Below, in pieces: positions 6,568-7,544 of a stretch of DNA of 7,544 nt; positions within the stretch are counted from its first letter, which is position 1, and each line of letters starts with the position of its first letter. The stretch is from an uncultured Peptoniphilus sp. Its GTDB lineage: Bacteria > Bacillota > Clostridia > Tissierellales > Peptoniphilaceae. The notes under the pieces are model-generated. The model worked only from the letters and a program-made list of their open reading frames with translations. It had not been told where the DNA came from and searched no databases. The stretch is taken from the NCBI RefSeq assembly GCF_946222045.1, contig NZ_CAMILN010000053.1:1-7544 (forward strand). Direction: 5' to 3'. Both the position numbers and the translations under genes were made by a program.

Positions 6568-7488
6568 ATGACAGAAAACAATGTTCCAAAAGTATTTATA
6601 TCATATTCATGGGAAAGTAAAGAACATTCAGATTGGGTTAAATTTCTAGCAGATAAATTATTAGCAGATGGTGTTGAAGCTATAATAGATAGCTATGATG
6701 TAAGTCCTGGGGATAGACTTCCAAAATTTATGGAAAGCTCGATAAGAGATAGTGATTATGTAATAATAATATGCACTGAAGAGTATAAAAGGAAAGCTAA
6801 TAATAGAGAAAAGGGTGTCGGATATGAAAGTCATATAATATCTGCGGAACTCTACAATAATCACAATGATAGAAAGTTTATTCCAATCATTAGACAAGGA
6901 GATTTTAATACAGCTTTACCTACTTACCTAAACGGGAAATTTGCAATAGATTTAAGAGGTAATCCATTTAATGAAAATTCATATAAGGATCTTATTGCAT
7001 CTATATTTAAAGTTAAAAAGAAGCCTAATGTAGGTATAAGGCCATATTATTTAGATGAATATGAGCCTATATCAATTGAGGGAGAGGATATAAAAATTGT
7101 AGGCATAATAACAAATGAAGTTACTTTGCCAAGAAATGATGGAACAAGAGGTTCTGCTTTATACAGTATACCTTTTAGATTATCTAGAAAACCAACTAAC
7201 ACATGGTCTGAATTATTTGTATACAACTGGAATCATCCGCCAAGGTTTACAACAATGCATAGACCAGGAATTGCTAGTGTCCATCTTGATAAAATTATTT
7301 TAAATGGCACAACAGTAGAAGAGGTAAAAAAATATCATAGAGATACCTTGGTTTTGTGTGTAGAAAAAACGAATGAAGAAGAAAAACAAATTAGAAGAAG
7401 AGAAGAACAATTAAAAAGAAAAAAGCAAGAAGAAATAGAAAATCATTATAGAAACATAAATGATATTTCAAAAGACATAAAATTTTAA
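6568..7488 (+). CDS. SEFIR/TIR-domain protein, third gene of Type III operon
   Basis: This is a 306-residue soluble protein. Residues about 7-150 form a SEFIR/TIR-like domain: KVFISYSWES (8-17, box 1), a following helix with WVKFLADKLLADGVEAIIDSYD, PGDRLPKFMESSI (47-59), then SDYVIIICTEEYKRKA (62-77) and VGYESHII (84-91). Bacterial SEFIR and TIR proteins commonly act in antiphage defence, some as NAD-degrading effectors. Glu87 lies where a catalytic acid might sit, but I cannot confirm this from sequence alone. Residues about 165-268 look like a separate beta-rich domain with YNWNHPPRF, TTMHRPGIA (228-236) and NGTTVEEVKKYHRDTL (246-261), a pattern I do not assign to a named family. Residues about 269-298 are a highly charged, probably coiled-coil helix. 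No signal peptide or membrane segment is seen. The 11-bp gap after res and the shared terminator place it in the restriction operon, as effector, sensor or adaptor (inference). Confidence 0.85.
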   Translation: MTENNVPKVFISYSWESKEHSDWVKFLADKLLADGVEAIIDSYDVSPGDRLPKFMESSIRDSDYVIIICTEEYKRKANNREKGVGYESHIISAELYNNHNDRKFIPIIRQGDFNTALPTYLNGKFAIDLRGNPFNENSYKDLIASIFKVKKKPNVGIRPYYLDEYEPISIEGEDIKIVGIITNEVTLPRNDGTRGSALYSIPFRLSRKPTNTWSELFVYNWNHPPRFTTMHRPGIASVHLDKIILNGTTVEEVKKYHRDTLVLCVEKTNEEEKQIRRREEQLKRKKQEEIENHYRNINDISKDIKF

Positions 7489-7501
7489 TAACGAAATTTT
7501 G

Positions 7502-7531
7502 AAAGAGATGACATGATGTTATCTCTTTTTT
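7502..7531 (+). terminator. Intrinsic terminator of the restriction operon
   Basis: The arms AAAGAGATGACA (7502-7513) and TGTTATCTCTTT (7517-7528) form a 12-bp stem with one G-U pair and a TGA loop, ending in a run of six T (7526-7531). It begins 13 bases after the SEFIR/TIR stop codon, so it closes the mod-res-SEFIR transcription unit. The last 13 bases of the window hold nothing recognisable. Confidence 0.9.
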
Positions 7532-7544
7532 AATAAAGGAAATT

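Noticed and set aside
6661..6897. Minus-strand open frame with hydrophobic, membrane-like stretches opposite the SEFIR/TIR gene.
   Set aside because: The hydrophobicity comes from reading the complement of AT-rich codons; no ribosome binding site or promoter supports it as an antitoxin or membrane peptide.
7115..7303. Plus-strand 62-codon open frame inside the SEFIR/TIR gene.
   Set aside because: It is out of frame within a coding region that is clearly used, and has no recognisable motif or start signal.

Overview
The window is AT-rich DNA that looks like a low-GC Gram-positive (Firmicutes) accessory region. The evidence is AGGAGG-type ribosome binding sites, strong sigma-A-like promoter hexamers, hairpin plus T-run terminators, and proteins of a streptococcal/Tissierellia-like flavour (Anaerococcus, Peptoniphilus or Streptococcus relatives would fit; genus is a guess). 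No tRNA, rRNA, CRISPR array, insertion sequence or integrase was found.

Layout. Positions about 75-2159 hold a three-gene minus-strand operon: a Y-family translesion DNA polymerase of the UmuC/UvrX type, a YolD-like small protein, and a 104-residue protein that resembles DUF5960. It ends in a GC-rich palindrome plus T-run near the left edge. Gene order matches the UV-resistance/SOS-mutagenesis cassette known from streptococcal mobile elements such as Tn5252 (umuC with orf14/orf13-like partners). The LexA-like HdiR/UmuD regulator that usually accompanies it is not seen here.

Positions 2160-2666 form a very AT-rich divergent intergenic region. It contains a perfect 10-bp inverted repeat with a 3-nt spacer (2382-2404) overlapping an ideal extended -10 on the plus strand, a candidate minus-strand promoter for the polymerase operon, a 65-codon stop-free stretch without an ATG, and a decayed Cro/CI-type helix-turn-helix gene just before the methyltransferase.

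Positions 2667-7488 hold a plus-strand, tightly packed defence operon: a Type III modification methyltransferase (Mod, beta-class N6-adenine type), a Type III restriction subunit (Res, SF2 helicase plus PD-(D/E)XK nuclease) overlapping it by 4 bp, and 11 bp later a SEFIR/TIR-domain protein with a novel-looking C-terminal domain. A clean intrinsic terminator follows at 7502-7531. Mod and Res should act together as a restriction-modification system. The SEFIR/TIR protein is plausibly a second-line effector or an accessory of the same system, which is the most interesting question raised by this window.

The two operons differ visibly in base composition: the polymerase gene is clearly richer in G+C than the restriction operon by sampled lines. 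This suggests separately acquired modules joined at the AT-rich gap.
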